A stretch of 64,000 nt of DNA from assembly GCF_001485215.1 (NCBI RefSeq), contig NZ_BBWW01000001.1, positions 4,402,001 to 4,466,000 on the forward strand, given 5' to 3'. The position numbers were made by a program, and so were the translations under genes. This DNA is from Leptolyngbya sp. NIES-2104 (lineage in GTDB: Bacteria; Cyanobacteriota; Cyanobacteriia; Leptolyngbyales; Leptolyngbyaceae). The notes under the pieces were generated by a model. The model saw nothing but the letters and a program-made list of their open reading frames with translations, was not told the DNA's origin and searched no databases. Each line of letters opens with the position of its first letter. Within the stretch, counting starts at the first letter, position 1. Below are positions 36,237 to 46,800 of the stretch, in pieces.

Positions 36237-36779
36237 ATGCGTAAAATCAATATTGGATTAAGCGACGAACAACGCCAAGGCGTATGCGAAATGCTAAACC
36301 GCGACTTGGCAGATGAGAACTTGCTTTTGATTAAGACCAAAAAATACCACTGGGATGTCACAGGTCCCGAATTCCGCTCCTTGCACCAGATTTGGGAAGA
36401 GCAGTACACCATTTTGAATGAAGCGATCGATGCGATCGCTGAGCGGGTTCGTCAGTTGGGCGACTATCCTGTTGGAACCGCAAAAGGCTTTATCGAATAC
36501 TCCACGATCGAAGAGCACACCGGTCAAGTTCCTCCTGCCTCGAAGATGGTCGAAAACCTCGTCGAAGACCACGAATTGATCATCCGCAACTTGCGCGAAC
36601 ACATCGATCGTTGTTCCGAAGAGTTCCATGACGAAGGAACGGCTGACTTCCTCACCGGAATGATGGAACAGCACGAAGAAATGGCGTGGATGTTGCGCTC
36701 GTTCATCCAAGGTAAGCGCGTTGAATCCGATGGCGAAACCCCGAACGAAGTCAAGTTCCCCGCAGGCGTCGCAAACTAG
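36237..36779 (+). CDS. dps: Dps-family ferritin-like DNA-protection protein
   Basis: 180 residues from the ATG at 36237; a GTG at 36228 is less likely. The first two helices carry the ferroxidase-centre pattern HWDVTGPEFRSLHQIWEEQY (His, Asp, Glu), and the later helix is FLTGMMEQHEEMAWMLRSFI. Dps dodecamers oxidise and store iron and protect DNA from peroxide. The gene appears monocistronic and ends in a strong terminator. Confidence 0.94.
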   Translation: MRKINIGLSDEQRQGVCEMLNRDLADENLLLIKTKKYHWDVTGPEFRSLHQIWEEQYTILNEAIDAIAERVRQLGDYPVGTAKGFIEYSTIEEHTGQVPPASKMVENLVEDHELIIRNLREHIDRCSEEFHDEGTADFLTGMMEQHEEMAWMLRSFIQGKRVESDGETPNEVKFPAGVAN

Positions 36780-36801
36780 CGATCGACTAATCTAAAACAG
36801 C

Positions 36802-36831
36802 GCCCGGAGCCTTCACGACTCCGGGCATTTT
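36802..36831. terminator. Intrinsic terminator after dps
   Basis: GCCCGGAG (36802-36809) pairs with CTCCGGGC (36819-36826), followed by ATTTTGC. It lies between dps and a convergent acetyltransferase gene that ends at 36833. Confidence 0.85.
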
Positions 36832-36832
36832 G

Positions 36833-37294
36833 CTATCTAATATCACATTCAACTTCTACAGGAGTCGGCGGCAATTCTAACGGCTGATTGAAATACACCA
36901 TCGTTGTCGTCTGGTTCACCTCAAATCCAATCCGCTTATAAAATTCCTGCTGATTCGTGGTCATTAAATAAAGCCGTTCCACCTTCGACACATGCGGATG
37001 GCTCAAAACGGTTTGCACTAATTTCCTTCCCAAACCCGCCCCTTGATAATCCGGATGCACAACAACATCCCAAATCGTGGCGCGGTAAACTCCGTCTGAA
37101 GTTGCACGAGCAAATCCAATTAATCGATCGCTATCCCAAGCCGAAATCACCGGATCACTATTTTTAATCGCGATCGCTAAATCCTCACAGGTACGATCGC
37201 TTGCCCAAAATGCTGCAACTTGAAATAACGCTTGAAGTTGAACCAGATCGATTTGGCTTTTACGATCGCAAAGTTGAACGTGACTACAATCCAT
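36833..37294 (-). CDS. GNAT-family N-acetyltransferase
   Basis: 153 residues. Acetyl-CoA loop VVHPDYQGAGLGRKLVQTVL (the Q-x-x-G-x-G/A motif) in the middle, then LYLMTTNQQEFYKRIGFEVN. The N-terminal part has VISAWDSDRLIGFARATSDG. This is a small single-domain GNAT whose substrate cannot be told. It is convergent with dps and divergent from the cytochrome c gene. Confidence 0.9.
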   Translation of the reverse strand: MDCSHVQLCDRKSQIDLVQLQALFQVAAFWASDRTCEDLAIAIKNSDPVISAWDSDRLIGFARATSDGVYRATIWDVVVHPDYQGAGLGRKLVQTVLSHPHVSKVERLYLMTTNQQEFYKRIGFEVNQTTTMVYFNQPLELPPTPVEVECDIR

Positions 37295-37480
37295 CCTGAT
37301 GTCCCAAAATGTGCGTGAAACCTTGTTGTATCTAAAATCGATTTTGATATCCGTCGCAAATGTATCACTCTGGCTTCAGAAAGTTTTTTGAGCTAAAGAA
37401 ACAAAGTCATGCGATCGCGAGTCAGTGCCCACGATTGCCGTATTATCAAAGTCAATCTAGTTCAACCGGATTCGAGTCGT

Positions 37481-38020
37481 ATGTCTAAGTTAGTTCCGCC
37501 CAAACCCCGTCGAATTCGGAGACGTTCTCCCGTCATCTTAATTGGAATTCTCTTGATTTGGAGTTTAATTCTCGGTTGGGGACTCGCTCAAGCCGTTGAA
37601 CCCTCAAAGAACTCGGCTGAGATTGGTACGGTCGATGTCGTCGCTGGCAATCTCAAATTAGGACAGCAGGCTTATCTAGAAAACTGTGCGACCTGTCACA
37701 TTGGAATTCCACCCGCTGCTTTCCCCACACAAACTTGGCGAGATTTGCTGAGAGATCCTCAACATTACGGCGCAACGCTGACCCCGTTGGAAGAGCCAAC
37801 TCGATCGCTCGTTTGGACGTATTTAAGAGCGTTTTCCCGCCAAGTCGTTGAAGGAGAGCGAATCCCTTTCCGATTTGGAGAATCGAAGGCGTTCAAGATT
37901 CTGCATCCGAAAATTGAATTATCTCGATCGATTCCAATCTCTAGCTGCGTCAGTTGCCACCCCGGAGCAAACCAATACAATTTCCGCAAGCTCACCGCCG
38001 AGTGGGAGAATTCACCCTAG
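37481..38020 (+). CDS. Membrane-anchored or exported dihaem cytochrome c
   Basis: 179 residues from the Met at 37481, which opens a basic signal segment (KPRRIRRRSPVILIGILLIW) ending near LAQA. An ATG at 37409 would add 24 residues. Two haem-binding motifs are present, CATCH (about residue 71) and CVSCH (about 157), the pattern of small dihaem c-type cytochromes in the thylakoid lumen or periplasm. Partners are unknown. A mazEF module lies immediately downstream. Confidence 0.82.
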   Translation: MSKLVPPKPRRIRRRSPVILIGILLIWSLILGWGLAQAVEPSKNSAEIGTVDVVAGNLKLGQQAYLENCATCHIGIPPAAFPTQTWRDLLRDPQHYGATLTPLEEPTRSLVWTYLRAFSRQVVEGERIPFRFGESKAFKILHPKIELSRSIPISSCVSCHPGANQYNFRKLTAEWENSP

Positions 38021-38028
38021 AACACTGT

Positions 38029-38055
38029 GCTACTCTGAGTAGTAATCGGAGTAGC
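38029..38055. promoter_or_regulatory. Inverted-repeat operator candidate of the mazEF module
   Basis: GCTACTC (38029-38035) and GAGTAGC (38049-38055) are perfect inverted repeats; the left one also forms TACTC-T-GAGTA (38031-38041). The element is 23 bp before the antitoxin ATG, where autorepression by a ribbon-helix-helix antitoxin would be expected. Confidence 0.5.
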
Positions 38056-38077
38056 ATAAGCTTTTAAGAGAAGTTCA

Positions 38078-38290
38078 ATGAAAGTCTCGATTTCTTTGTC
38101 AGATGATCTGGTTGCTTATCTTGATCAAAAAGTTGAGAACCGCAGTCAGTTAATCGAAGCACTTTTACAACGTTGGCGAAAGCAGCAAGAGCAGCAAATT
38201 CTAGTCGAAGCTGCGATCGCGTTGGACGAACTGGAATGGGATGAAGAATGGCAACAAGCAGCGATTACCGATTGGGAAGCATCTGGCTAA
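38078..38290 (+). CDS. Ribbon-helix-helix antitoxin of a MazEF-type module
   Basis: 70 residues. MKVSISLSDDLVAYLDQKV is the beta strand and first helix of an RHH/MetJ-Arc DNA-binding domain, followed by SQLIEALLQRWRKQQEQ. The acidic, Trp-containing tail (LDELEWDEEWQQAAITDW) is the likely toxin-binding part. It overlaps the toxin gene by 43 bp when the toxin starts at 38248. Confidence 0.86.
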   Translation: MKVSISLSDDLVAYLDQKVENRSQLIEALLQRWRKQQEQQILVEAAIALDELEWDEEWQQAAITDWEASG

Positions 38291-38616
38291 TTCGATTTGA
38301 TCCCTCGATCGGTTCAGAAATTCAGAAAACTCGTCCTGGAATTATTGTCTCTGCAACCGCATTCAATCAGCGCAGCCGAGTCACTGTACTTCCCATCACT
38401 TCTACAACTCCCAAGGCGAAAATGCTGCCTGTCATGATCGCGATCGCTCCTTCTGAAACAAATGGACTTGATGTGGAGAGCTACGCGGTTTGCATTGATC
38501 CGGCAACATTCGATAAAAAACGCCTGGTCAAACGTCTGGGACAGATCGAGATAGAGCAAATTCAACAGATCAAGCAGATTCTCGCTACGTACTTGGATCT
38601 AGAGCCGCCAGAATAA
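38248..38616 (+). CDS. MazF/PemK-family endoribonuclease toxin
   Basis: 122 residues from the ATG at 38248; a TTG at 38272 just after the antitoxin's coding end region is an alternative giving 114 residues. Core: GSIWLIRFDPSIGSEIQKTR, PGIIVSATAFNQRS, VTVLPITS and YAVCIDPATFDKKRL. This matches MazF/PemK mRNA interferases, including the basic KTRP motif. It appears intact, unlike the PIN toxin at 1014-1400. Confidence 0.9.
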   Translation: MATSSDYRLGSIWLIRFDPSIGSEIQKTRPGIIVSATAFNQRSRVTVLPITSTTPKAKMLPVMIAIAPSETNGLDVESYAVCIDPATFDKKRLVKRLGQIEIEQIQQIKQILATYLDLEPPE

Positions 38617-38777
38617 TCGCCTTTTGTTCGGCTTTCCCCCGATGCCTTTGCCCGTTCAGGTTTCGTTCTGAGTGATAGGATTGGAATACTTATCGGGATC
38701 GAAACAAAAGCGTAACTCTGCACGTTTTGATCACCGAAGCCACAACCCACATTCAGAAGCTCTGATTTTCCCCTGTC

Positions 38778-41700
38778 ATGCTTAAAAACCTCCTGGGCGA
38801 CCCCAATCAACGCAAGCTCAAGAAATACAAACCGCTGGTCAACGACATCAATCTGCTCGAAGAAGAGATTGAGCCGCTTTCAGATGACCAACTGAGAGCG
38901 AAGACCACTGAATTTAGAGAGCGACTCGCCAAGGCGAAAAACAAAGAAGAAGAGAAGCAGATTCTCGATGATATTTTGCCGGAAGCATTTGCGGTGGTAC
39001 GAGAAGCCGGAAAGCGCGTTTTGGGAATGCGGCACTTTGATGTGCAGTTGATCGGCGGGATGGTGCTGCACGATGGACAAATCGCGGAAATGAAAACTGG
39101 GGAAGGAAAAACTCTGGTTTCGACGTTGCCTGCTTATCTGAATGCGCTCTCTGGGAAAGGGGTTCACGTCGTTACAGTAAACGACTACCTGGCAAAACGC
39201 GACGCGGAATGGATGGGACAAGTTCACCGCTTTTTGGGTCTGAGCGTCGGACTGATTCAGCAAAACATGAGTCCGATCGAGCGTCAGAAAAATTACGCCT
39301 GCGATATCACTTACGCCACAAACAGTGAACTCGGCTTCGATTATCTGCGGGACAATATGGCGACTTCGATGGAAGAAGTGGTGCAACGCCCGTTTAATTA
39401 TTGTGTGATTGACGAAGTAGATTCGGTGCTGATCGATGAAGCCCGGACTCCGTTGATTATTTCTGGTCAAGTCGAGCGTCCGACTGAGAAATATTTGCAA
39501 GCTGCGGGAGTTTCTCGTGCGCTGAAGCGGGATGATCACTATGAAGTCGATGAGAAACAGCGAAACATTCTTCTGACGGATGAAGGGTTTATCGCCGCAG
39601 AACAGTTTCTTGGCGTTTCCGACTTGTTCGACCCGAATGATCCTTGGGCGCATTATGTGTTTAACGCGATCAAAGCAAAGGAACTGTTCATCAACGATGT
39701 GAATTACATTGTGCGAAACGGCGAAATCGTAATCGTGGATGAATTCACCGGGCGTGTGATGCCGGGTCGTCGGTGGAGTGATGGATTGCACCAAGCGATC
39801 GAAGCGAAAGAAGGGGTCGAAATCCAAAACGAAACCCAGACTTTAGCAACGATTACGTATCAAAACTTCTTTCTGCTGTATCCGAAACTCGCCGGAATGA
39901 CCGGAACGGCGAAAACTGAAGAAGCGGAACTTGAAAAGATCTACAAGCTTGAAGTCACGCTCGTTCCTACAAACCAACCGCGTCGGCGGGTTGATCTATC
40001 AGATGTCGTTTACAAAACGGAAGCAGGCGATTTAACCGTTTTTGCTCGTGAATGCGCTGAGAAGGTCGCACAAGGTCGCCCGGTTCTCGTCTGGGTGATG
40101 AACCTCGAAGCGATGAGTAACCTGTCTCAATTGCTCGAAAGACAGGAATTGCCGCACAATCTTTGTCCTGGTTTGCCTCAAAGCACCGAGCAAGCAAGAG
40201 AAATCGTACGGCAAGCGAAGCACCCCGGAATGATTACCGTGACAAACAGTTACGAAGTCTACCGGATGGTTCGGCAAGCGGTTCCTGAAGGCGATGAAGG
40301 TTTATTTGTTCTGAGCATTACCGGAAAGTGGAGTGCGATCGCGCTTGAATGCGAAGAGATGCACCGCACAGGTCGCCCGGTTCTTGTCGGTACGACCAGC
40401 GTTGAGAAATCAGAATTGCTGTCTCAACTGCTGCAAGAATTAAACGTGCCGCATAACCTACTGAATGCGAAACCGGAAAACGTCGAGCGGGAATCGGAAA
40501 TTATCGCTCAAGCGGGTCGGCTGGGCAAAGTAACGATCGCGACCAACATGGCAGGACGCGGAACCGACATTATTCTGGGCGGAAACTCCGATTACATGGC
40601 GCGTCTGAAGATCCGCGAGTTCTTCATGCCGCGAATCGTTGAGCCAGAAGATGACGATGATTTTTCAGGAATGGGCTTCGGAGAATCGCGGGATGGCGGG
40701 CAAGGTTTCGCACCCGGACGCAAGATCAAAACCTGGAAAGCAAAATCGGATATTTACCCGACGGAACTTTCTGCGGAAACAGAGCAAGCCTTGAAGGATG
40801 CGGTTCATATCGCCGTTCAGCATTATGGTGAGCGCAGTTTGCCAGAGTTGGAAGCGGAAGATAAGATCGCGACCGCAGCGGAAAAAGCGCCGACAGACGA
40901 TCCGGTGATTCAAAGTCTGCGGGCAGTCTATAAGATGATTCGGAAAGAATATGATGTCTTTACCGATCGAGAACACGAAGAAGTGGTAAGTTTCGGTGGG
41001 CTGCATGTCATTGGTACAGAACGTCACGAATCGCGGCGGATTGATAATCAGTTGCGCGGACGGGCAGGACGACAAGGCGACCCTGGATCGACTAAGTTCT
41101 TCCTTAGTTTGCAGGACAACTTATTGCGGATTTTTGGCGGCGATCGCGTTGCGGGTATGATGAATGCCTTCCGCGTCGAGGAAGACATGCCGATCGAATC
41201 GAAAATGTTGACTCGATCGCTTGAAGGCGCACAGAAAAAGGTCGAAACCTATTACTACGACATTCGGAAACAGGTATTTGAGTATGACGAAGTGATGAAT
41301 AATCAGCGTCGTGCCATTTATGCCGAGCGTCGTCGGGTGTTGGAAGGTCAAGATCTTAAAGAGAAAGTGATTGAATATGCAGAGCGCACAATGGACGACA
41401 TTGTAGAGGCGTATATCAATCCTGAACTGCCGTCGGAAGAATGGGAACTCGATAAGCTCCTGAGCAAGGTGAAGGAGTTCGTGTATTTGCTCAATGATCT
41501 AGAGCCGAGCGATTTAGAAGATATGACTTTGGGCGAGATTAAAGCGTTCTTGCACGAACAGGCTCGGATTGCTTATGACCTCAAAGAAGCAGAAGTCGAT
41601 TCGATTTCACCGGGTCTGATGCGTCAGGCGGAACGGTTCTTTATTTTGAATCGGATTGATACTCTGTGGCGTGAACATCTGCAATCGATGGACGGATTGC

Positions 41701-41876
41701 GCGAATCGGTGGGTCTGCGGGGTTACGGACAGAAAGATCCGCTAATCGAGTACAAGAGCGAAGGGTATGAATTGTTCTTGGAAATGATGATCAACATTCG
41801 TCGGGATGTGGTCTACTCGCTGTTCCAATTCCAACCGCAGCAACAACAGCCACAGGTTGAGGTTGAGGTGGTTTAG
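38778..41876 (+). CDS. secA: Preprotein translocase ATPase SecA with internal duplication
   Basis: 1032 residues, about 100 more than usual for cyanobacterial SecA. Conserved parts: MKTGEGKT Walker A (about residue 105-112), [41 protein letters not shown] and [12 protein letters not shown]. The surplus lies at residues about 414-514. There [20 protein letters not shown], then RPVLV, LSQLL and PHNL, repeat the pattern of the canonical segment at 514-600 ([20 protein letters not shown]). The extra copy lacks the GRGTD motif. SecA drives protein export through SecYEG into thylakoid and plasma membranes. The C-terminal Cys zinc motif is absent, as usual in cyanobacteria. Confidence 0.97.
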   Translation: MLKNLLGDPNQRKLKKYKPLVNDINLLEEEIEPLSDDQLRAKTTEFRERLAKAKNKEEEKQILDDILPEAFAVVREAGKRVLGMRHFDVQLIGGMVLHDGQIAEMKTGEGKTLVSTLPAYLNALSGKGVHVVTVNDYLAKRDAEWMGQVHRFLGLSVGLIQQNMSPIERQKNYACDITYATNSELGFDYLRDNMATSMEEVVQRPFNYCVIDEVDSVLIDEARTPLIISGQVERPTEKYLQAAGVSRALKRDDHYEVDEKQRNILLTDEGFIAAEQFLGVSDLFDPNDPWAHYVFNAIKAKELFINDVNYIVRNGEIVIVDEFTGRVMPGRRWSDGLHQAIEAKEGVEIQNETQTLATITYQNFFLLYPKLAGMTGTAKTEEAELEKIYKLEVTLVPTNQPRRRVDLSDVVYKTEAGDLTVFARECAEKVAQGRPVLVWVMNLEAMSNLSQLLERQELPHNLCPGLPQSTEQAREIVRQAKHPGMITVTNSYEVYRMVRQAVPEGDEGLFVLSITGKWSAIALECEEMHRTGRPVLVGTTSVEKSELLSQLLQELNVPHNLLNAKPENVERESEIIAQAGRLGKVTIATNMAGRGTDIILGGNSDYMARLKIREFFMPRIVEPEDDDDFSGMGFGESRDGGQGFAPGRKIKTWKAKSDIYPTELSAETEQALKDAVHIAVQHYGERSLPELEAEDKIATAAEKAPTDDPVIQSLRAVYKMIRKEYDVFTDREHEEVVSFGGLHVIGTERHESRRIDNQLRGRAGRQGDPGSTKFFLSLQDNLLRIFGGDRVAGMMNAFRVEEDMPIESKMLTRSLEGAQKKVETYYYDIRKQVFEYDEVMNNQRRAIYAERRRVLEGQDLKEKVIEYAERTMDDIVEAYINPELPSEEWELDKLLSKVKEFVYLLNDLEPSDLEDMTLGEIKAFLHEQARIAYDLKEAEVDSISPGLMRQAERFFILNRIDTLWREHLQSMDGLRESVGLRGYGQKDPLIEYKSEGYELFLEMMINIRRDVVYSLFQFQPQQQQPQVEVEVV

Positions 41877-41885
41877 ATTGAGATG

Positions 41886-41927
41886 AAAAAAAAGACGATC
41901 GCATTAAAACCGCGATCGTCTTTTTTT
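41886..41927. terminator. Bidirectional intrinsic terminator after secA
   Basis: A-rich AAAGACGATCGC (41891-41902) pairs with GCGATCGTCTTT (41912-41923), extended by seven-base A and T tracts on either side. It separates secA from the convergent permease gene ending at 41933. The stem includes a HIP1-like GCGATCG core. Confidence 0.92.
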
Positions 41928-41932
41928 GTGAT

Positions 41933-43213
41933 TTATGCCCGAACCGAACTCGGTAACACGCGACACAAAATCACATACAATACCGCCGCCGAAATGACAC
42001 CATTGATCGGCGCGATTCCGAACCCTGCGGAACCAGAAAAATATGCGATCGCAGCTCCCACAATATAGGAAATCACACCCGCCCAATTAAAGGCAGGCAA
42101 CGGATCATCCAGCGAGGGAAACCGCCCGCCTCGATTAAACCAGAAGTCCGCCATAATGATGCCACCCACCGGAGGAATCACCGTTCCGAGAAATAGCAGG
42201 AACGGAATCATATTTCCATAAATGCCACCGAGAGCCAGAACTAGCGCAAAGGTTGCTCCACCTAACACGAAAGCAGTTCGTTTCGAGGTGCGGAAAAAGT
42301 TACTCCCTGCGATCGAGAACGCATAAATCGTATTGTCCTGCGTCGTCCAAACATTCAGAATTAATAGAACTAATCCACCGAGTAGCAATCCTTGTCTTGC
42401 CATTGCTTCGATCAAGTCATTCGTGCCGTAAACCAGCGTACAGAACGCGCCTGTGAACACGAGCAAGCCATTGATGAAGAGAAAAGCAAGTAAGGTACTT
42501 CCAACTGCATTTTTGGTCGAATCTGCATATCGGCTCCAGTTCGTTGCTTGAGTTCCACCAGAAATAAAGGTCGCAATCACAACCCCGATCGCTTCTGTCA
42601 CGCCGATCGATTTCTGCGGCGCGATCGCGAATAAATCACCTGCATCGCGAAACCCGATCGCTAAACTGAGCGCAATCAGAATCAACATTGCCGGAACTGC
42701 TAATCGGCTCAGCCAATCCATTGCGGTGTAACCCATGTAAGCCGTGACACAGAAGGCATAAGTGAAAAATACGATCGCGAACCACTCAAACGATGCAGGA
42801 ATGTTCAAGAGTTTCAAGAGGGCGCTAGCAATAAAGGCATTTGTCACGGCATACCAGCCAATCTGAGTAAAGCCGAGGATAAAATCAACCCATCGCGATC
42901 CAATTGCTCCAAAGCTAAATCGCGCCATTAGCACCGTACTCAGTCCAGTTTTTGCCGCAATATACGCCAATGCTGCACAGTATGCACCAAGCGCTAGATT
43001 TCCGACAATCATCACCCAGAGCATGTCTGCAAATCTGAGCGACGATCCGAGTGTTCCACCTGCGAGGAGTGTGGTGGAAGTGAGTGCAAACCCCATCAAT
43101 AAAGGAGCCAATGACCAAATCGGACGGCGATCGGACATCGGTACAGCAGACAGCGGATAGTCCTGATTGGCTTGAGATGAATCAGCGACTTGTGGTTCCC
43201 CAATAAGACTCAT
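41933..43213 (-). CDS. codB: NCS1-family cytosine/purine permease
   Basis: 426 residues from the Met at 43213; the frame reaches back to 43261. Twelve hydrophobic segments. Typical CodB/NCS1 stretches are WSLAPLLMGFALTSTTLLAG, LMARFSFGAIGSRWVDFILG, TNWSRYA and FLGTVIPPVGGIIMADFW. Family members take up cytosine, purines, allantoin or hydroxymethylpyrimidine with H+ or Na+. No catabolic enzyme is adjacent, so the substrate and the symbol are tentative. Confidence 0.82.
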   Translation of the reverse strand: MSLIGEPQVADSSQANQDYPLSAVPMSDRRPIWSLAPLLMGFALTSTTLLAGGTLGSSLRFADMLWVMIVGNLALGAYCAALAYIAAKTGLSTVLMARFSFGAIGSRWVDFILGFTQIGWYAVTNAFIASALLKLLNIPASFEWFAIVFFTYAFCVTAYMGYTAMDWLSRLAVPAMLILIALSLAIGFRDAGDLFAIAPQKSIGVTEAIGVVIATFISGGTQATNWSRYADSTKNAVGSTLLAFLFINGLLVFTGAFCTLVYGTNDLIEAMARQGLLLGGLVLLILNVWTTQDNTIYAFSIAGSNFFRTSKRTAFVLGGATFALVLALGGIYGNMIPFLLFLGTVIPPVGGIIMADFWFNRGGRFPSLDDPLPAFNWAGVISYIVGAAIAYFSGSAGFGIAPINGVISAAVLYVILCRVLPSSVRA

Positions 43214-43333
43214 AAGAAATCGCCTAGTAGAAATTCCTGATATTGTCCAATACTCAAGCAAACCTAAAGGTATTGCACGTTACGACCGGGTGCTTTTATA
43301 GTACAATTGATCTAAATTCTTTTTCCCTTAGTT

Positions 43334-43765
43334 ATGTCAGCCAAACTCACGATTTCTGGGAAAGTGATGGGCAAGACGCGCCCCACGTTTGCGAATTGGG
43401 AACTGTTATTGCCGGAAGAATTGGCAGCCAAAGGAATTACACTGCGATCGCTGCTCACGCACATTGTTCACGCGGAAGTAGAAGCCTTTCGATCGCGCCA
43501 AAGTCAACGTAGGTTACTCAACATTCTCAGTCCTGAGCAAATTCAGGCAGGACTTGCACAAGGAAAAATCGAATCGGGCGGAAGTGACCTCGATCAAGCT
43601 GTAGAGGTTGAAGAGGCGGTTGAGACTGCGCTCCAAGCCTTTTTGGATGGTTTTTATTATGTGTTTTTGGATGAGCAACAGGTTGAGGATTTAGATACAG
43701 AGGTCGTTTTGAGTGAACAATCTGAACTGCTGTTTTTGCGGTTGGTTCCCTTAGTAGGCGGTTGA
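43334..43765 (+). CDS. Small acidic protein preceding the giant DUF4132-like gene
   Basis: 143 residues: SAKLTISGKVMGKTRPTFAN then WELLLPEELAAKGITLRSLL, a helical middle (VEAFRSRQSQRRLLNILSPE) and an acidic region ending LFLRLVPLVGG. I recognise no named family. The gap to the next gene is 42 bp on the same strand, so the two are probably one operon and may act together. The codB gene is divergent upstream. Confidence 0.7.
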   Translation: MSAKLTISGKVMGKTRPTFANWELLLPEELAAKGITLRSLLTHIVHAEVEAFRSRQSQRRLLNILSPEQIQAGLAQGKIESGGSDLDQAVEVEEAVETALQAFLDGFYYVFLDEQQVEDLDTEVVLSEQSELLFLRLVPLVGG

Positions 43766-43807
43766 ACGGGTGGTCTGCGAAATTGTTGTTTTTGGAGCCT
43801 TTTAGGA

Positions 43808-46800
43808 ATGTTGAACCCCGAAATCGCACAAGCCCAACTCAAAGAAGTTTTAGATCCAAACTGTTCAAGACAGCGAATGGAACGGATTGCAGCGCTGCCA
43901 GAACCTTATCGCTCGATCGCACACGATCTAATGGGAACTAATGACCCAGCGCGATCGCAGTGGGAGTATTTACAAGCGCATCAATATCGCACTGCGGCAC
44001 TGAATCAATTAGCAGAAGTGAGCGATCCCACTGTAATTTTTGACTGCTTGTTTCCAAAGTTTGGGGCAGTTGTCGCCAGTGGCTGGGGATTGTTCGATCG
44101 ATTACCGTATCAGCAGAGCTATCATCGTCGATCGTTTCGCGTCCCAAATCATCCTCAGTTTCAATCAAAACGCTCTGCCTGGTTACTTGCGCTAATTGAT
44201 GCGACGACGGGCTATGATCATCAATCACTAGAATGGTTTGCGGCTTGGGTGCCTTATTTTCAGTATTATTCGATCGCTGATTATTTCGGCATTTTGTTTG
44301 CAGCCGCAATCGAGCAAGGAAATGAAACGATCTTTCAAATTTTGCTAGATTCAGCGCGAGGTGATCACGAAATCGGCGCAATGGGAAGACACATCACCCG
44401 CGCTTTTCTGATTAGCGATCGACCGGAAGCTTGGGACTTTATCGAACGATTGTTGTTAGCGGCACAGCGACAGGAAGGATTAAGACAAACCATTTTAGAA
44501 ATGGTCGATGAAGCGCACTCGATCGCGTTTGTGCGAATGTTGCGATTGATCGTAGCGGAGAAATTGACTCGATTTAGCTCAGTGATTCGGGCGATCGATG
44601 TTTGGTTTGGATTCGGGTTAGAGTCGCTAAATGAGAAGCTTGCTAAGCAGATTTTGACTCAGGTGAGCGAACTATTAGAAGATGAAACGGCTCAGCAGCA
44701 AGCTCTAGAAAGCTCTGATGCTCAGACGGTTTATCTAGCGCTTTGGACGTATGGATATCGAGACGCGATCGCTGCAATTGATATCGCGATTTCATTATTC
44801 AACCATTCTGAAGCCTCTCATCGTTTTGTTGCAGTACATTTTCTCGCACAGTTAGATCTTGCACCTGCACGACTTGCTTTGATCGATGCCATTGATGATC
44901 CAGATCTTACAGTTGCAACTCGCGCCGTTCAGGAATGTAGAGATGAAAATCTGAAAGATTCGGATGTGTTTGAGCGGTTAGAGCAGAATTTAGCTCGATT
45001 TTCTCAAAAGCCGAAAACAGTTTCGATCGTGTGGGATTGGGTCAAATTAGAATCTAGCCAAGAGCTTGTTGCCTTCATGATGGTAGAACAGTTAGGAACG
45101 CGATCGCCCAAACGATTGATTCCGTTTCTTCCAGTGATGGACTCATACAAGCGTCATCGAGTCGTGGAACTGTTAGCAGCAGTCGATCCTTGGGATGATG
45201 AGATTCGCGCAACCTTGTTCAAGTTAACCGGGGATGCGACGCAATGGGTACGAGAAACGGCAATTCGAGCATTGCATCGCTGTACGATTACAACCGATGA
45301 GAGCATCCAGATTGAACAATTGCTGACTCGAAAAGCAAGTGATTTGCGACGTGGTGTTTTAGGGTTGTTGTTGAATCAATCAGATGAAAATGCGATCGAG
45401 TCTGCGGAAAGATTACTCAATGCAAAACAAGCTCCACAGCGACAAGCAGGATTAGAACTATTACGGGAATTAGTTCTAGGAAAACGATGTGTTCAAAGAT
45501 CTCGAATTCTAGCGGCGAACTATCAGCAAGAGCGATCGAAGCGTTCCACAACTGAAGATCAGCTATTAGCAGCGATTTTAGAGCCTGAAACGAAAGAAGC
45601 AACCTTAACCGATGCGCTGGGATTAGTTGATATTGATGAACTAACACCGATCGTAAAACCAGAACCGCGATCGACGATTCAATTCACGACACCAGCCGCG
45701 ATCGCTTGCCTTACCTCACTCGATGAATTAATCCATGAACATCGCCAAACCCCAGTTAAAACCCGGACTTGGGAAAGCAACGAAGAAGAGCAACTTCTTG
45801 GAAATCTTCACTCCTGGCAATTGTATTGTGACAAAAACACCTTTGTTTTAACTGATGTTTGGGAAAATTGGTGGCAACAGAGAACACCAAGATTGCGCGA
45901 TGAAGATGGCTTAGAATTGCTGCGGATGATTGCTCCTAGATTCCAGCCCGCAACATCACAAACTACTGATGTGGTCGAGGTCGTTGAACTTGACAACGAG
46001 CAGCAGGGATTGATCGACGCATTGGAAGAAATCCCTGATCAACTTACAGCACTCATTCGATCCTATGTGCCTGACTATGTTCCTTATGATGAAATTGCTA
46101 ATCAAGTTGAACGATCGCTAAAAACCATTTCGATCGAGCTTCCTCAGCTTCGTTATCCAGAGCTAGTCAACGAAATTGCACGATGGTTGATGCGACAACA
46201 TCCACCAGAGCAAGCTTCAAATTTTGCGCTAGATGCGCTGGCTCAAATGATTCAACTGATTCCAACCGAGAAGCTGCGAGACTATCCCCGATGGAATCAG
46301 TACGAATATCAGGGATTGCGATCTCGCATCGAAACTTTTCTTCAAGGCTGGATTTACCTTGCTCAAGCACACGATCATCTGACGCTTGAATGGAATGACG
46401 ATCGACAACTTTGGTGGCAAATCACTCGCTGGTTTGACCGCTGGATGACATTTCATAATTCCATTACCACAATTTTCAGCACTTACGCGGCTTGGGAAGC
46501 TGGAGCAGCAAAAGAAGCCGATTTAATTTTTCAGATCATTGGCTCTTACGAAGAGGTGAGACCACAAGAGAATGCAACAGCAGCAACGATCGCGGAAGCC
46601 AAAGCAAGAGTGCGATCGTACTTTAATGAACTCTACAACCTGACTCGACGCAAGCCACAAGCAGAATATCAGCAGCTTCCGCGATTAAATGAAATTGTGG
46701 ATCGAATTCGTGCTCGAATTTTGTCGATCGAACTTCAGCGCGGCGATTTTCCGACTGCGGCTTCGTATGCGGCGAGACAACTGCGATCGATTACTGGAAT

